NCBI RefSeq assembly: GCF_013155295.1
Contig: NZ_JABJXT010000017.1
Span: 16,759 to 80,758 of the forward strand
Direction of reading: 5' to 3'
Source of the DNA: Pseudogemmobacter hezensis
GTDB lineage: Bacteria; Pseudomonadota; Alphaproteobacteria; Rhodobacterales; Rhodobacteraceae
Length of the DNA: 64,000 nt
Every line of letters starts with the position of its first letter. Positions within the stretch are counted from its first letter, which is position 1. The notes below the pieces were generated by a model. It was not told the DNA's origin. It saw only the letters and a program-made list of their open reading frames with translations, and ran no database searches. Shown in pieces: positions 49,842-59,280 of this stretch. The position numbers and the translations under genes were made by a program.

Positions 49842-51350
49842 ATGATCACCCACGACCTGCGGACCTGGAAATCCGCCGAACATCTGCCGCGCGAGGATCA
49901 GCTGGCCTGGAAGATCGCCGAGGTGGCCGCCGATCCGGTCGCGGTGCTGCCGGAAGTGACCGAGATGATCATCAACCGGATCATCGACAATGCCGCCGTG
50001 GCGGCGGCTTCGGTCGCGCGGCGCCCTGTGGCCTCGGCACGGGCGCAGGCGCTGGCCCATCCGATGCGGCCCGGCGCCACGGTTTTCGGCCTGGCCAATG
50101 ACCGTGTCAGCCCGGAATGGGCCGCCTGGGCCAATGGCGCGGCGGTGCGTGAGCTGGATTTCCACGACACTTTCCTTGCCGCCGATTACTCGCATCCGGG
50201 CGACAATATCCCGCCGATCCTGGCGGTGGCGCAGCATACCGGCAAATCCGGTGTCGATCTGATCCGGGGGCTGGCCACGGGCTATGAGATCCAGGTGAAC
50301 CTTGTGCGCGGCATCTGCCTGCATGAGCATAAGATCGACCATATCGCCCATCTGGGGCCATCGGCTGCCGCCGGGATCGGCACGCTGCTGAACCTGCCCA
50401 CCGAGGTGATCTATCAGGCGGTGCAGCAGGCGCTGCATGTCACCACCACCACCCGCCAAAGCCGCAAGGGAGAGATTTCCAGCTGGAAGGCCTTTGCCCC
50501 CGGTTTTGCCGGGAAAATGGCGATCGAGGCGGTTGACCGGGTGATGCGTGGCGAAGGGGCCCCCAGCCCGGCCTGGGAAGGCGAGGACGGCTTTATCGCC
50601 TGGCTGCTCTCTGGTCCGAACGCCCGCTACCAGGTGCCGCTGCCCGGTCCGGGCGAGGCCAAGCGGGCCATCCTTGGCACCTATACCAAAGAGCATTCGG
50701 CGGAATACCAAAGCCAGGCGCTGATCGACCTTGCCCGCCGCATGAGGCCGCAGATCGGTGATCTGAGCCAGGTCGAGAGCATTGTCATCCACACCAGCCA
50801 TCACACCCATTACGTGATCGGCACCGGCGCGAATGACCCGCAAAAGATGGACCCGAAGGCCAGCCGCGAAACGCTGGATCACTCGATCATGTATATCTTT
50901 GCGGTCGCGCTGGAGGACGGCGGCTGGCACCATGAGACGTCCTATGCGCCAGCGCGGGCCAGTCGCCCCGGAACCGTGGCGCTTTGGCATAAGATCAGCA
51001 CCCTCGAAGACCCCGAGTGGACGCGGCGCTATCATGCGCAGGATCCGAAGGTGAAAGCCTTTGGCGGTCGGGTCGAGGTCAGGCTGAAGAACGGCACGGT
51101 GATCACCGATGAGCTGGCGCTGGCCGATGCGCATCCCGACGGTGCTCGTCCGTTTGGCCGCGAGAATTACGTCAAAAAATTCCTGACCCTCTCGGATGGC
51201 ATCATCGCAACTGCGGAGCAGACCCGCTTCCTGCAGGCGGCAGAGGCGCTGGCCACGCTGAAGGCGGGCGATCTGGCGGCGCTGAACTTTGCGGTCGGCG
51301 CGGATCGCCTGGGCGCCCCCCGCCCGAGCGGCATTTTCGACTGGGCATAA
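49842..51350 (+). CDS. prpD: 2-Methylcitrate dehydratase
   Basis: 502 residues from the ATG at 49842 (AAGGGA upstream). MmgE/PrpD family: [34 protein letters not shown] [60 protein letters not shown], and the late [39 protein letters not shown]. It dehydrates 2-methylcitrate to 2-methyl-cis-aconitate in propionate breakdown. Length matches PrpD (about 480-500). Following gene is prpC, 10 bases away. Confidence 0.94.
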   Translation: MITHDLRTWKSAEHLPREDQLAWKIAEVAADPVAVLPEVTEMIINRIIDNAAVAAASVARRPVASARAQALAHPMRPGATVFGLANDRVSPEWAAWANGAAVRELDFHDTFLAADYSHPGDNIPPILAVAQHTGKSGVDLIRGLATGYEIQVNLVRGICLHEHKIDHIAHLGPSAAAGIGTLLNLPTEVIYQAVQQALHVTTTTRQSRKGEISSWKAFAPGFAGKMAIEAVDRVMRGEGAPSPAWEGEDGFIAWLLSGPNARYQVPLPGPGEAKRAILGTYTKEHSAEYQSQALIDLARRMRPQIGDLSQVESIVIHTSHHTHYVIGTGANDPQKMDPKASRETLDHSIMYIFAVALEDGGWHHETSYAPARASRPGTVALWHKISTLEDPEWTRRYHAQDPKVKAFGGRVEVRLKNGTVITDELALADAHPDGARPFGRENYVKKFLTLSDGIIATAEQTRFLQAAEALATLKAGDLAALNFAVGADRLGAPRPSGIFDWA

Positions 51351-51360
51351 GGAGGCAAGG

Positions 51361-52545
51361 ATGAGCGGCACAGTTCTTAAACCCAAGAAATCCGTGGCTC
51401 TTTCCGGTGTGGTGGCCGGGAATACCGCCCTTTGTTCTGTGGGGCAGTCGGGCAATGATCTGCATTATCGCGGCTATGACATCCTCGATCTGGCCGAGGC
51501 CTGCACCTTTGAAGAGGTCGCGCATCTGCTGGTGCATGGCAGCCTGCCGACCGCGCCGGAGCTGCGGGCCTATAAGGCGAAGCTGAAGGCGCTGCGGGGC
51601 CTGCCGAAAGCTGTCTTAGAGACGCTTGAGGCGATCCCCGCCGCCGCCCATCCGATGGATGTGCTGCGCTCGGGCGTCTCGGCGCTTGGCTGTGTGCTGC
51701 CCGAGGCGCATGACCACAACATCCCCGGTGCGCGGGATATTATCGACCGGCTGTTGGCTGTTCAGGGCTCGATGCTGCTTTACTGGCATCACTTTGCGCA
51801 AAACGGCCGCCGGATCGAGGTCGTGTCTGACGATGACACCATCGCGGGACACTTCCTGCACCTTTTGCACGGGATCGCGCCCAGCGAGGTCGAGATCAGG
51901 GCGATGCAGACCACGCTGAACCTCTATGCCGAGCATGAGTTCAACGCCTCGACCTTCACGGCCCGCACCATCGCGGGGACTGGCTCGGATGTCTATTCCG
52001 CCATCGCGGGCGCCATCGGTGCCCTGCGCGGGCCAAAACATGGCGGGGCCAATGAAGCCGCGTTTGAAATCCAGAAGCGCTACGCCGACCCTGATGAGGC
52101 CGAAGCCGATATCCGTGCCCGGATGGCGGCACGCGAGGTCATCATCGGTTTTGGCCATCCGGTCTATACCATCGCCGATCCGCGCAATGTGGTGATCAAA
52201 CGGGTGGCGAAACAGCTGTCTGATGCGGCGGGCAGCCCGAAAATGTTCGACATCGCCGAACGGATCGAGGCGGTGATGATGGAGGAAAAACGGATGTTCC
52301 CGAACCTCGACTGGTATTCCGCCGTTTCCTATCACCTGCTGGGCGTGCCGACCGCGATGTTCACGCCGATTTTTGTCATCTCGCGCACCTCTGGCTGGGG
52401 GGCGCATGTGGTGGAACAGCGTCAGGACAACAGGATCATCCGCCCCTCGGCGCATTACACCGGCCCGGATAACCGCGCCTTCACCCCTATTGAAAAGCGC
52501 GGTCTGCTGGCGCCGCCTAAACCAAATCAGCAGGCGGAGGCCTGA
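51361..52545 (+). CDS. prpC: 2-Methylcitrate synthase / citrate synthase family
   Basis: 394 residues with GGAGG ahead of the ATG. Citrate-synthase core: [53 protein letters not shown] (catalytic His), [15 protein letters not shown] (second His) and [33 protein letters not shown]. Position between prpD and prpB, and the [12 protein letters not shown] form, favour condensation of propionyl-CoA with oxaloacetate. A minor citrate-synthase activity is common in the family. Confidence 0.94.
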   Translation: MSGTVLKPKKSVALSGVVAGNTALCSVGQSGNDLHYRGYDILDLAEACTFEEVAHLLVHGSLPTAPELRAYKAKLKALRGLPKAVLETLEAIPAAAHPMDVLRSGVSALGCVLPEAHDHNIPGARDIIDRLLAVQGSMLLYWHHFAQNGRRIEVVSDDDTIAGHFLHLLHGIAPSEVEIRAMQTTLNLYAEHEFNASTFTARTIAGTGSDVYSAIAGAIGALRGPKHGGANEAAFEIQKRYADPDEAEADIRARMAAREVIIGFGHPVYTIADPRNVVIKRVAKQLSDAAGSPKMFDIAERIEAVMMEEKRMFPNLDWYSAVSYHLLGVPTAMFTPIFVISRTSGWGAHVVEQRQDNRIIRPSAHYTGPDNRAFTPIEKRGLLAPPKPNQQAEA

Positions 52546-52548
52546 TCC

Positions 52549-53451
52549 ATGCCCTATCTTATCGCAGACGACCTGCCGCTGGCCCCGGCGGGACAACGCT
52601 TCCGTGCGGCTCTTTCGCGCCCTGGCATTCTGCGCCTGCCTGGTGCCCATAACGGCCAGGCCGCGCTGCAGGCCAGGGCTGCGGGGTTTGATGCGCTTTA
52701 CCTGTCGGGGGCTGCGATGACGGCCAGCATGGGCCTGCCCGACCTTGGCATCATCACCGTCGATGAGGTCGCCTTCTTCATCCGCCAGATCGCGCGGGCA
52801 TCGGGGCTGCCGCTGCTGGTTGATGGCGATACCGGCTATGGCGAGGCGCTGAATGTCATGCATATGGTTCGCACCTTCGAAGAGGCCGGAGCGGGGGCCG
52901 TGCATCTGGAAGACCAGCTTTTGCCCAAGAAATGCGGCCATCTGAACGACAAAAAGCTGGCCTCGCCGCAGGATATGGCGGCCAGGGTTGCCGCGGCCGC
53001 CCGCGCACGCCGCGATATGGTGATCATCGCCCGCACCGATGCGGCAGCCTCCGAAGGGATCGAAGGGGCGGTTGCCCGCGCGAAACTCTATGTCGAGGCC
53101 GGGGCCGATGCGATTTTCCCCGAGGCGCTGACATCCGTTGAGATGTTCAAAGAGGTCCGCGCTGCGCTGCCGGGCGTCAGGCTGCTGGCCAATATGACCG
53201 AGTTCGGCCGGACGCCCGCGCTGACCGCGCAGGAGTTTCAGGATCTCGGCTATGATATGGTGATCTGGCCGGTCTCTTCGCTCAGGGTTGCCAATAAGGC
53301 GCAGGCGAAGCTTTACGCCACGCTGGCGCGTGACGGCGCGACCACCGCCATGATCCCCGAAATGCAGACCCGGACCGAGCTTTACGACACCATTGGCCTG
53401 AACGCGTTTGAGGCACTGGATACAAGTATCGCTCTTTCTGTCGCACCCTGA
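52549..53451 (+). CDS. prpB: 2-Methylisocitrate lyase
   Basis: 300 residues, starting 3 bases after prpC. ICL/PEPM superfamily barrel: GFDALYLSGAAMTASMGLPDLG, PLLVDGDTGYGEALNV (metal-binding acids), AGAVHLEDQLLPKKCGHLNDKKL with the catalytic Cys in KKCGH, and IIARTDAAASEGIEGAVARA. The KKCGH loop is the methylisocitrate/isocitrate lyase form. It cleaves methylisocitrate to pyruvate and succinate. No methylaconitate isomerase, aconitase or propionyl-CoA synthetase gene lies in the window. Confidence 0.95.
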   Translation: MPYLIADDLPLAPAGQRFRAALSRPGILRLPGAHNGQAALQARAAGFDALYLSGAAMTASMGLPDLGIITVDEVAFFIRQIARASGLPLLVDGDTGYGEALNVMHMVRTFEEAGAGAVHLEDQLLPKKCGHLNDKKLASPQDMAARVAAAARARRDMVIIARTDAAASEGIEGAVARAKLYVEAGADAIFPEALTSVEMFKEVRAALPGVRLLANMTEFGRTPALTAQEFQDLGYDMVIWPVSSLRVANKAQAKLYATLARDGATTAMIPEMQTRTELYDTIGLNAFEALDTSIALSVAP

Positions 53452-53583
53452 TCTGCCCTTCGGCACGACGAACCAGGGCAGGGGTTTGACCGATGCCGGG
53501 GCTGCGGCCTTCTATGGCCAGACGCCGAAAGAGGTCGTCTGGCACATCTTATGCCGCAGCCCCCGCGGGGCGGAACCGCTTCG

Positions 53584-53653
53584 GGGTCGCGCGACCCGTG
53601 TCAAACGCCCCGTGCCAAAAGTCCCATGCGAAACGCTCCGTGCCAAATGCCCC
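53584..53653. repeat. Perfect 14-bp palindrome abutting a four-copy 14-bp tandem repeat
   Basis: GGGTCGCGCGACCC (53584-53597) is a perfect palindrome. It is followed without a gap by four 14-base units at 53598, 53612, 53626 and 53640: GTGTCAAACGCCCC, GTGCCAAAAGTCCC, ATGCGAAACGCTCC, GTGCCAAATGCCCC (consensus GTGCCAAACGCCCC). The block lies in the 214-base gap between the convergent prpB and methyltransferase genes. No frame there has protein character. Units and palindrome share the same length, so a bound repressor array or slippage product is possible. Confidence 0.65.
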
Positions 53654-53665
53654 GACGCGCTGCTT

Positions 53666-55057
53666 TCAGGTGCTGCCAAGCGCGAAGAGGCCGCGCAGCC
53701 AGGCCGGGGCGGTTCCCGCTGCCAGTGTCTGTAAATCGCCGCCCGCCACCACAAGGCCAGATCCCAGCGGCGGTGCAGCCAGGGCGGGGATCTCCAGCCC
53801 CGCCTTTGCCTCGGCCAGCAGATGCCGGTTCAGCCGGGCGGCGGCTTCGGGGGTGTCAAAGCCCTGTACCGGATGCAGGATCCGGGCATGCAGCCCCATT
53901 TGCAGCACCTGGTTCAAAAGCCCCGGGCGTTTGTCGAAAACCGCAAGCTCCATCAGCTGATCGAACCGCGCCGGGCCTTCGCCCAGTCGGTCAAGCAGCG
54001 GGCGGAAAATGGCGGGATCGCCCTCAATCGTGCCGATGCGGGTGGGGAAGGCCAGCGCCTTTGAGGCTGCGTCCAGTTTCGGGGCAGCGGGCAGCAGGCC
54101 CCACCACATATCGGCCAGCGCCCGCATATGATCCTGCGGGGCCAGCGCCGCAGCGGGGCGTTGCCACAGATCATAGCGCGCCGCCTGATTGCGCACGAGA
54201 TCCTTCAGCGTCTCGGTCAGGATCAGGTCATCCGCGCTGGCGGCAATCGCGGATTTCAGCCCCTCGGGCAGGGAGATCGCGTCGATATTCTCCATGGGCG
54301 TGGCGCTGCCGACGAATTCCAGGCCGTGGCGTGTGGCATAGTCGGCCAGGCTGGCAAAGGGCAGAGGATCGAAGGCCGGGCTGAGATATTCCTGCGCCAC
54401 ATAGCCCGCCGGCTCGCGCAGAAGATTGTCCAGCGTTTGGGACGCATGGGGATGCAGCTGGAAAAAACCGGCCCCCCCGTCGCGCAGCTGGCGCAGCAGG
54501 GCAAGGCCGTCCGCCACCGGATCCGCGCGTCCGGCCAGGGTCTGGAACAGCTGGCGGAAAGGGCGGAAGGCCTCGCCGCCAGGGGCGCTCATATACTGGG
54601 TCTGTGCCACGCCGCCCGCTGCCAGATGCGTGCCGATGAAGGCGAAAAGCGCCTCGCGGGCCGGGGGCTCGACCCAGGACAGCATGCCGTGGTTCAGGAT
54701 GATGCCGAAGTCCTGGTCGGGCAGGGCGGCACTGTCGCGGATGTCGGCACAGATAAAGTCGATGTTCTGCAGATCAGCGGCCCGGGCCCTGTGGCGCGCC
54801 TGCGCGATTGCAGCCCCCGACAGGTCGATGCCGATGAACTGCCGCCCCGGATTGGCGGCGGCGAGAAGGCAAAGCCCGAAACCCTGGCCGCAGCCGATCT
54901 CGCAGATGGCGCTGTCGGGGGCGGGGCCTGGGCGGCCAAGCGCGGCCAGCACCGAGGCCAGCCAGAGTGGGCTTTGCTCGGGGTGGAAGAAGGCAGGGTA
55001 GTCGTAGGACGTGGCCACGGGCGCTCTCCGGGTTCGGGCGGGTTCGGGCGGATTCAC
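53666..55057 (-). CDS. Class I SAM-dependent methyltransferase with a C-terminal regulatory domain
   Basis: 463 residues. Methyltransferase fold in the first ~190: AICEIGCGQGFGLCLLAAANPG (SAM motif I), IGIDLSGAAIAQARHRA (acidic loop) and FGIILNHGMLSWVEPPAREALF. A 'methyltransferase regulatory domain' type region follows (AAPKLDAASKALAFPTRIG and FDQLMELAVFDKRPGLLNQVLQMGLHARILHPVQ), seen in proteins near sugar or tungsten-enzyme genes. The start is uncertain: the ATG at 55057 gives a low-complexity lead from a 10-bp tandem repeat, while a GTG at 55018 has GGAGAG upstream. The substrate is unknown. Confidence 0.82.
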   Translation of the reverse strand: MNPPEPARTRRAPVATSYDYPAFFHPEQSPLWLASVLAALGRPGPAPDSAICEIGCGQGFGLCLLAAANPGRQFIGIDLSGAAIAQARHRARAADLQNIDFICADIRDSAALPDQDFGIILNHGMLSWVEPPAREALFAFIGTHLAAGGVAQTQYMSAPGGEAFRPFRQLFQTLAGRADPVADGLALLRQLRDGGAGFFQLHPHASQTLDNLLREPAGYVAQEYLSPAFDPLPFASLADYATRHGLEFVGSATPMENIDAISLPEGLKSAIAASADDLILTETLKDLVRNQAARYDLWQRPAAALAPQDHMRALADMWWGLLPAAPKLDAASKALAFPTRIGTIEGDPAIFRPLLDRLGEGPARFDQLMELAVFDKRPGLLNQVLQMGLHARILHPVQGFDTPEAAARLNRHLLAEAKAGLEIPALAAPPLGSGLVVAGGDLQTLAAGTAPAWLRGLFALGST

Positions 55058-55104
55058 CGCCCGGAGCCTTTGCGCCGGACGGTGAGATCGGGTCTGATCT
55101 ACAC

Positions 55105-57339
55105 TCAGAACGTGGTGTTCAGCGAGATGTAGAACTGGCGGCCCGGCTCGTTATAGCTGTTTGCGTCACCGCTGCGGCCGGTGCGGAACAGTTTTTTGTC
55201 GAACAGGTTGTCGATGCCGCCATTCAGGGTGACGGTATCGTTGATCTGCCAGTTCGCATTCAGCCCGAAAAGCGTATAGGCCTCGCGGACATCGGGATAG
55301 GCATAGGCCGCCCCGTTCGAGGTGTTGAAGGTTGGCGCTTCGATCTTGCCGTAATGGGTGGCAGACAGCGTGACCGTCAGATCATCATTGGCATACCAGT
55401 CCAGCGAGGCGTTGATCGTATATTCCGGGATCAGGCTGAGCGGCTGGCCGGTCTGCTTTTCCTTCGACTCGATCATATAGGTCGCATTGGCGTTGAAGAA
55501 GAAGCTCTCGCCCAGCGGGGTTGCGAAATTGCCCTCAAGACCCTCGACCAGCGCTTTGGGGGTGTTTTCCCAGACCAGAACCGCAGGACGCACGCCCGGT
55601 GCCGTGATCGGGAAGCGGCTTTGCGCGATCCGGTTCTTATAGTCGTTGCGGAACCAGGTCAGGCTGCCGGTCAGGCCGCTGTCATTGGTATAGGCAAAGC
55701 CGATCTCTTTGTTGATCGAATATTCGGCCTGCAGATCGGGGTTGCCGACCACATAGCAGGGGCCGGGGATCCGAACGCCGGTTGCGGGATCGATCGGGCA
55801 GCCATTGCCCATCGTGTTCCAGTAGTAGGTCGGGTTCAGCTGATAAAGGTTCGGCGCTTTGAAGGCCCGGCCGATCCCCACTTTCATCTGCCATTCATCG
55901 GTGAAATCATAGGTCGCATTCAGGCTGGGCGAGAAGCCGCCGCCGAAATTCGAGTTGTAATCATAGCGAACCGCAGGCGTCAGCGTCAGCTTTTCCGTCC
56001 AGTAGAGATTGCTTTCCGCATAAAGGCTGTAGGTCTTTTGCGACAGCTGATCGGTCAGGTTGTTGGGGTCAACATTGGGCAGGCTGCCATCGCCAGGCCG
56101 ACCGAAGTTCCGCGGGTCGCTCAGCTTTTCATAGCGGAATTCGGCCCCCAGTGTCAGGCTTTGGTCGCGCCCGTAAACGGCGAAGGGCAGCACCCATTCG
56201 GATTTCAGATTGATGCTGTCCAGCTCGTTTGTGTATTTTTCGGTGCTGCTGGGCTGACCCGTGCCCGCGCCCGCCTGGCCCACGGGAACTGTCGCGTTCC
56301 GGGTTCTTTCCCATTGCAGATAGCTGAAGGATTTCCCGAAATCATATTCGCCCTCATGGGTGATGGCGAGGTTGCGGCGGTGGATGACGCGGCTTTCGGT
56401 GTTCAGCAGTTGCTCTGGCACAGAGCCGGGCGTCGAGACGCCTGCGTTCGAGTTCTCGGCCTCGCCGGTATAGATCGTGCTCTGGCGCGAGAAGGCGAGA
56501 TCAAAGTCGATCTTATGGCCATCGACCGGGGTCCAGGACAAAAGCACGCCCAGATCCTTGTTGATCGTGCCAGAGCGGCCAGCCGGGTTCGTGGCGCGGT
56601 CGTTCGGGTCGATCTCAGAGGTGTTGATATCGGGGTCGTCGGGCTCGGTCTTGTTGTAGTTGCCGTTCAGCCGCAGCACGAAATTCTCACCGATGGGCGT
56701 CGCATACATGAAGTTCGCGCGCTGGCCCGAGCCTTCTTTGTTCGACTGCGGGATATTGTAGTTCAGATTGATGGCGCCGGTGGCCTCGGTCGGCTTTTTG
56801 GTGATGATATTGACCACACCACCCGAAGCGCCCGATCCATAGCGGGCGGCGGCCGGGCCACGGATGACCTCGATCCGCTCGACCAGCTCGGCGGGCACCC
56901 AGTTGCTGTCGCCTTTGGTGTCACGCTCGCCCGAGCGGCCCATCATGGCCGAGCTGCGCGAGTTCACCGGCTTGCCGTCGATCAGGATCAGGGTGTTTTC
57001 CGGCCCCATGCCGCGAATGTCGATCTGGCGGTTGTTGCCATAAGCGCCGCTTGCGGTGGTGCCGGTCAGGTTGACGCCCGGCTGCTTGCGGATGATCTGG
57101 GCGATGTCATTGACGATCGGCTGTTTGGCGATGTCCTCGGCCGAGATATTCGACACGCCAAGCGCCTGTTTGATCTGATCCTCGGCCGAAAGAATTATCG
57201 TGCCGAGTGCGACGGATTCGGCCTGCTCGGTCGTATCGTCTTCAGTTGTCTGTGCCTGAGCTGCAAAAGAAAGGAATCCGGCGGCGAGCAACAGCCCGAG
57301 TGCGGACCCTGAAGTGAGTGCTGATCTGGATTGCGCCAT
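55105..57339 (-). CDS. TonB-dependent siderophore receptor, FepA/IroN-like (catecholate type)
   Basis: 744 residues from the ATG at 57339 (GGGGA six bases upstream; a TTG at 57351 is less likely). Signal peptide to about residue 29 (AGFLSFAAQAQT). Plug domain: IAQIIRKQPGVNLTGTT, GNNRQIDIRGMGPENTLILIDGKPV and RIEVIRGPAAARYGSGASGGVVNI, nearly the FepA wording. A 22-strand barrel ends in ISLNTTF with the terminal Phe. It imports ferric catecholate siderophores through the outer membrane. Divergent from an IroE-like esterase gene, which supports a trilactone siderophore. Confidence 0.93.
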   Translation of the reverse strand: MAQSRSALTSGSALGLLLAAGFLSFAAQAQTTEDDTTEQAESVALGTIILSAEDQIKQALGVSNISAEDIAKQPIVNDIAQIIRKQPGVNLTGTTASGAYGNNRQIDIRGMGPENTLILIDGKPVNSRSSAMMGRSGERDTKGDSNWVPAELVERIEVIRGPAAARYGSGASGGVVNIITKKPTEATGAINLNYNIPQSNKEGSGQRANFMYATPIGENFVLRLNGNYNKTEPDDPDINTSEIDPNDRATNPAGRSGTINKDLGVLLSWTPVDGHKIDFDLAFSRQSTIYTGEAENSNAGVSTPGSVPEQLLNTESRVIHRRNLAITHEGEYDFGKSFSYLQWERTRNATVPVGQAGAGTGQPSSTEKYTNELDSINLKSEWVLPFAVYGRDQSLTLGAEFRYEKLSDPRNFGRPGDGSLPNVDPNNLTDQLSQKTYSLYAESNLYWTEKLTLTPAVRYDYNSNFGGGFSPSLNATYDFTDEWQMKVGIGRAFKAPNLYQLNPTYYWNTMGNGCPIDPATGVRIPGPCYVVGNPDLQAEYSINKEIGFAYTNDSGLTGSLTWFRNDYKNRIAQSRFPITAPGVRPAVLVWENTPKALVEGLEGNFATPLGESFFFNANATYMIESKEKQTGQPLSLIPEYTINASLDWYANDDLTVTLSATHYGKIEAPTFNTSNGAAYAYPDVREAYTLFGLNANWQINDTVTLNGGIDNLFDKKLFRTGRSGDANSYNEPGRQFYISLNTTF

Positions 57340-57435
57340 GACAGTCCCCAATGTTTGGTTTGGGTTTCTGGCTGGCCCGGCGCTCGCTTCTGCGGCTCAT
57401 CAATCACTGTCCATTCTGGGCGGCGATGGAAATTG

Positions 57436-57454
57436 TGTCGCAAATTGTCGCAAA
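57436..57454. promoter_or_regulatory. TGTCGCAAA direct repeat between siderophore receptor and esterase genes
   Basis: TGTCGCAAA at 57436-57444 and 57446-57454, a 10-base period, so both face the same side of the helix. The 405-base gap (57352-57756) between the divergent genes holds no coding signal. Repeats of this form fit binding by an AraC-type siderophore activator; no such regulator is in the window. A classical Fur box was not recognised. Confidence 0.45.
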
Positions 57455-57756
57455 GCCGGACATCACGGGCGCGTGACCGGGAAGTTCTCTGGACTGTGGC
57501 GGCAGGATCACTATTCAGACATCAGCCCAATCAGAGCCTTCGGGATTTCTGGTTCGCCATCCCCTTAAATTCAGTCGCCAATGCCTCTTTGCTGGCCGAA
57601 TGGTCATGATGCCCGCCCGGGGAACAGCCCCCGATTCCGGTCAGTGACGATATGCGGGGGCATCTGGCGCTGGTCCGCCCGAATTGGCCCGCCCGAACTG
57701 CCCCGTCTGAACTGGCCCCTCTGCGCCGGCCTGATACCGAAACGAAGGATCTGCCT

Positions 57757-58674
57757 ATGACAACCGCCAATCGCCGCACGATATTGTTGGGTGCAGCCCT
57801 CGCATGGCTTATGCCTGCCGCGCTTGTCGCCCAGCAGGCCCCCCCCGCACGCGGTGCCAAAGTCCCGGAATACCGGATCTTCGACGCGCCGCCCGCCAGC
57901 CATAGCCTGTCGCGCTTTGATCTGGATATTGACGGGCGTGGCTATCGCACCTTTCTGGCCATCCCGACGGCAGAGGCCCCGGCAAGCGGCTGGCCCTCAA
58001 TCTGGATGCTGGACGGGAATTCCGTCTTTGACCGCCTGACCCCCGCCCTGCTGGAGCAGCACCCCGGCCTTGCGGTGGTGGCGATTGGCTATCCGGTCGA
58101 TATGACGATCGACTCGCTCTCGCGCTCGCTTGACTATACGCCGGTGCGGCTGGAATCCGCAGATCCGGCTGCGGCCCCCTCGCGTGAGACCGCGCGCCCC
58201 ACAGGTGGCGCCGAGGCTTTTCGCAGCCGCCTGACCGGGCCGATCCGTGAGGCGGTTTCCACCCGCGCTGCATTGGATCCGGCCCGTCGCACGCTTTGGG
58301 GGCATTCCTATGGCGGGCTCTTTACCCTGAATACGCTTCTGGCCGAGCCTGACAGTTTCGCGGCCTGGGCCCCTGTCAGCGCCTCGACCGGGTTTGGCGG
58401 CGGCGTGCTGCGGGCGATGGCAGATCACGCGCCCCATGGCCGCCATCATGCGCCGGTTCTGATCATGCTGGGCGACAGCGAGCATCGCCGCGGCACCGAT
58501 GCCCCGACCGAACCGCGCCCCAATCCCGGCACGATGGAGCTGGCCGGGATCCTGAAAGCCCGCGACGATCTCAGCGTCAGCGTCACCGTGTTTGAAGGGC
58601 TTGGGCATGGCCAGACCTTTGTCGAATCCTTTGGCCCGGCCTTTGCCCTGGCCGAAAGCCTGCCGCCCGGCTGA
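57757..58674 (+). CDS. Exported alpha/beta-hydrolase, IroE-like siderophore trilactone esterase
   Basis: 305 residues from the ATG at 57757 (AAGGA upstream). The N-terminus NRRTILLGAALAWLMPAALVA looks like a Tat or Sec signal. Esterase-D-like fold: PEYRIFDAPPASHSLSRFDLDIDG, WPSIWMLDGNSVFDRL, the nucleophile Ser in GHSYGGLF, and the late HGQTF histidine with the acid in LGDSEHRR. IroE/Fes-type enzymes linearise catecholate trilactones to release iron. Placement opposite a FepA-like receptor makes this the likely role. It acts in the periplasm. Confidence 0.85.
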   Translation: MTTANRRTILLGAALAWLMPAALVAQQAPPARGAKVPEYRIFDAPPASHSLSRFDLDIDGRGYRTFLAIPTAEAPASGWPSIWMLDGNSVFDRLTPALLEQHPGLAVVAIGYPVDMTIDSLSRSLDYTPVRLESADPAAAPSRETARPTGGAEAFRSRLTGPIREAVSTRAALDPARRTLWGHSYGGLFTLNTLLAEPDSFAAWAPVSASTGFGGGVLRAMADHAPHGRHHAPVLIMLGDSEHRRGTDAPTEPRPNPGTMELAGILKARDDLSVSVTVFEGLGHGQTFVESFGPAFALAESLPPG

Positions 58675-58691
58675 CAAAGGGCGGGTGATCT

Positions 58692-58838
58692 GGGGGAGAA
58701 GACAGCTTTTCCCCCATTTGCAGCGCCGGAAAACACCGGCGCCACCGTAGAAGCTGCATCCGGTCTTCTTTTGCCGGCTGCACAAATGGCATCTGAAAAC
58801 ACACGCAGCCACTCTCCTCAGCCGGCGTGATGAGGAGA
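58692..58838 (+). promoter_or_regulatory. Highly structured leader of four consecutive stem-loops, the last hiding the ribosome-binding site
   Basis: Stem 1: GGGGGAGAA (58692-58700) with TTTTCCCCC (58707-58715). Stem 2: GCGCCGG with CCGGCGC (58723-58742, loop AAAACA). Stem 3: TGCATCCGG with CCGGCTGCA (58755-58782, one mismatch). Stem 4: TCTCCTCA (58813-58820) with TGAGGAGA (58831-58838); the right arm is the ribosome-binding site of the gene at 58843. Stem 1 may also end the esterase transcript. Such a row of stems before a small exported protein suggests control at the RNA level. Confidence 0.55.
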
Positions 58839-58842
58839 AGAT

Positions 58843-59253
58843 ATGAAAACACATCTTACCGCGATTGCCCGCCTCGTGCTGGCCTGTCTCGTGCTTGGCT
58901 GCCTCAGCCCGGGGCTGGCGCAGGCCGGGCCGAAAGACGAGATCTCATCCAGCCTTCGTGCCGATGTCACCCATCAGGGCCAGAACGCGCTGATCGAGGT
59001 GACCAGCCAGGCGGGCTGGGTCTGCTCGGGCCGGGCAAAAATCCCCGAGCAGAGCAAGAAATCCGGCGGCAAAAGCGCGGGGAAGTCCGGGGGCAAATCT
59101 GGCTCGGGCAAAGCCGCGTCGCTGCGCCTGAAATGCAGCGATGGCAGCACCGCCCGCGCCGAGGTCAAACGCGATGCCGACCGCAGGGAATGGAGCATCG
59201 CCTTTCGCCACAAAGAACATGGCCGCGCCGATCTGCGTGCCCGTGAGAACTGA
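58843..59253 (+). CDS. Small exported Lys/Gly/Ser-linker protein of unknown function
   Basis: 136 residues. Signal peptide (ARLVLACLVLGCLSPGLAQA; VLGC could also be a lipobox). The mature part has two Cys (VCSGRA and LKCSDG) flanking a flexible KKSGGKSAGKSGGKSGSGKA linker, then a basic C-terminus (EVKRDADRREWSIAFRHKEHGRADLRAREN). I recognise no family. The two half-domains around the linker look like one small beta sheet (ALIEVTSQAGWVCSGRAKI / ASLRLKCSDGSTARAEVKRD). Its GAGGAG site is in a hairpin. It is followed after 27 bases by a YncE-like gene, and both probably form a unit in the siderophore island. Confidence 0.7.
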   Translation: MKTHLTAIARLVLACLVLGCLSPGLAQAGPKDEISSSLRADVTHQGQNALIEVTSQAGWVCSGRAKIPEQSKKSGGKSAGKSGGKSGSGKAASLRLKCSDGSTARAEVKRDADRREWSIAFRHKEHGRADLRAREN

Positions 59254-59280
59254 GACTGAAAAGGCCTGAAGGAGTTACAC

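Noticed and set aside
49671..51455. 594-residue open frame antisense to prpD
   Set aside because: Shadow of prpD; no protein family features.
53598..53653. Possible CRISPR array
   Set aside because: Units are 14 bases directly adjacent with no spacers, and no cas genes are present.
53551..54384. 277-residue plus-strand frame over the tandem repeat and methyltransferase gene
   Set aside because: Arg/Pro/Ala-rich translation of repeat and antisense DNA; the methyltransferase on the minus strand explains the region.
54967..57312. 781-residue open frame antisense to the TonB receptor
   Set aside because: Runs across the methyltransferase start and the receptor; no motifs; the receptor on the other strand is unmistakable.
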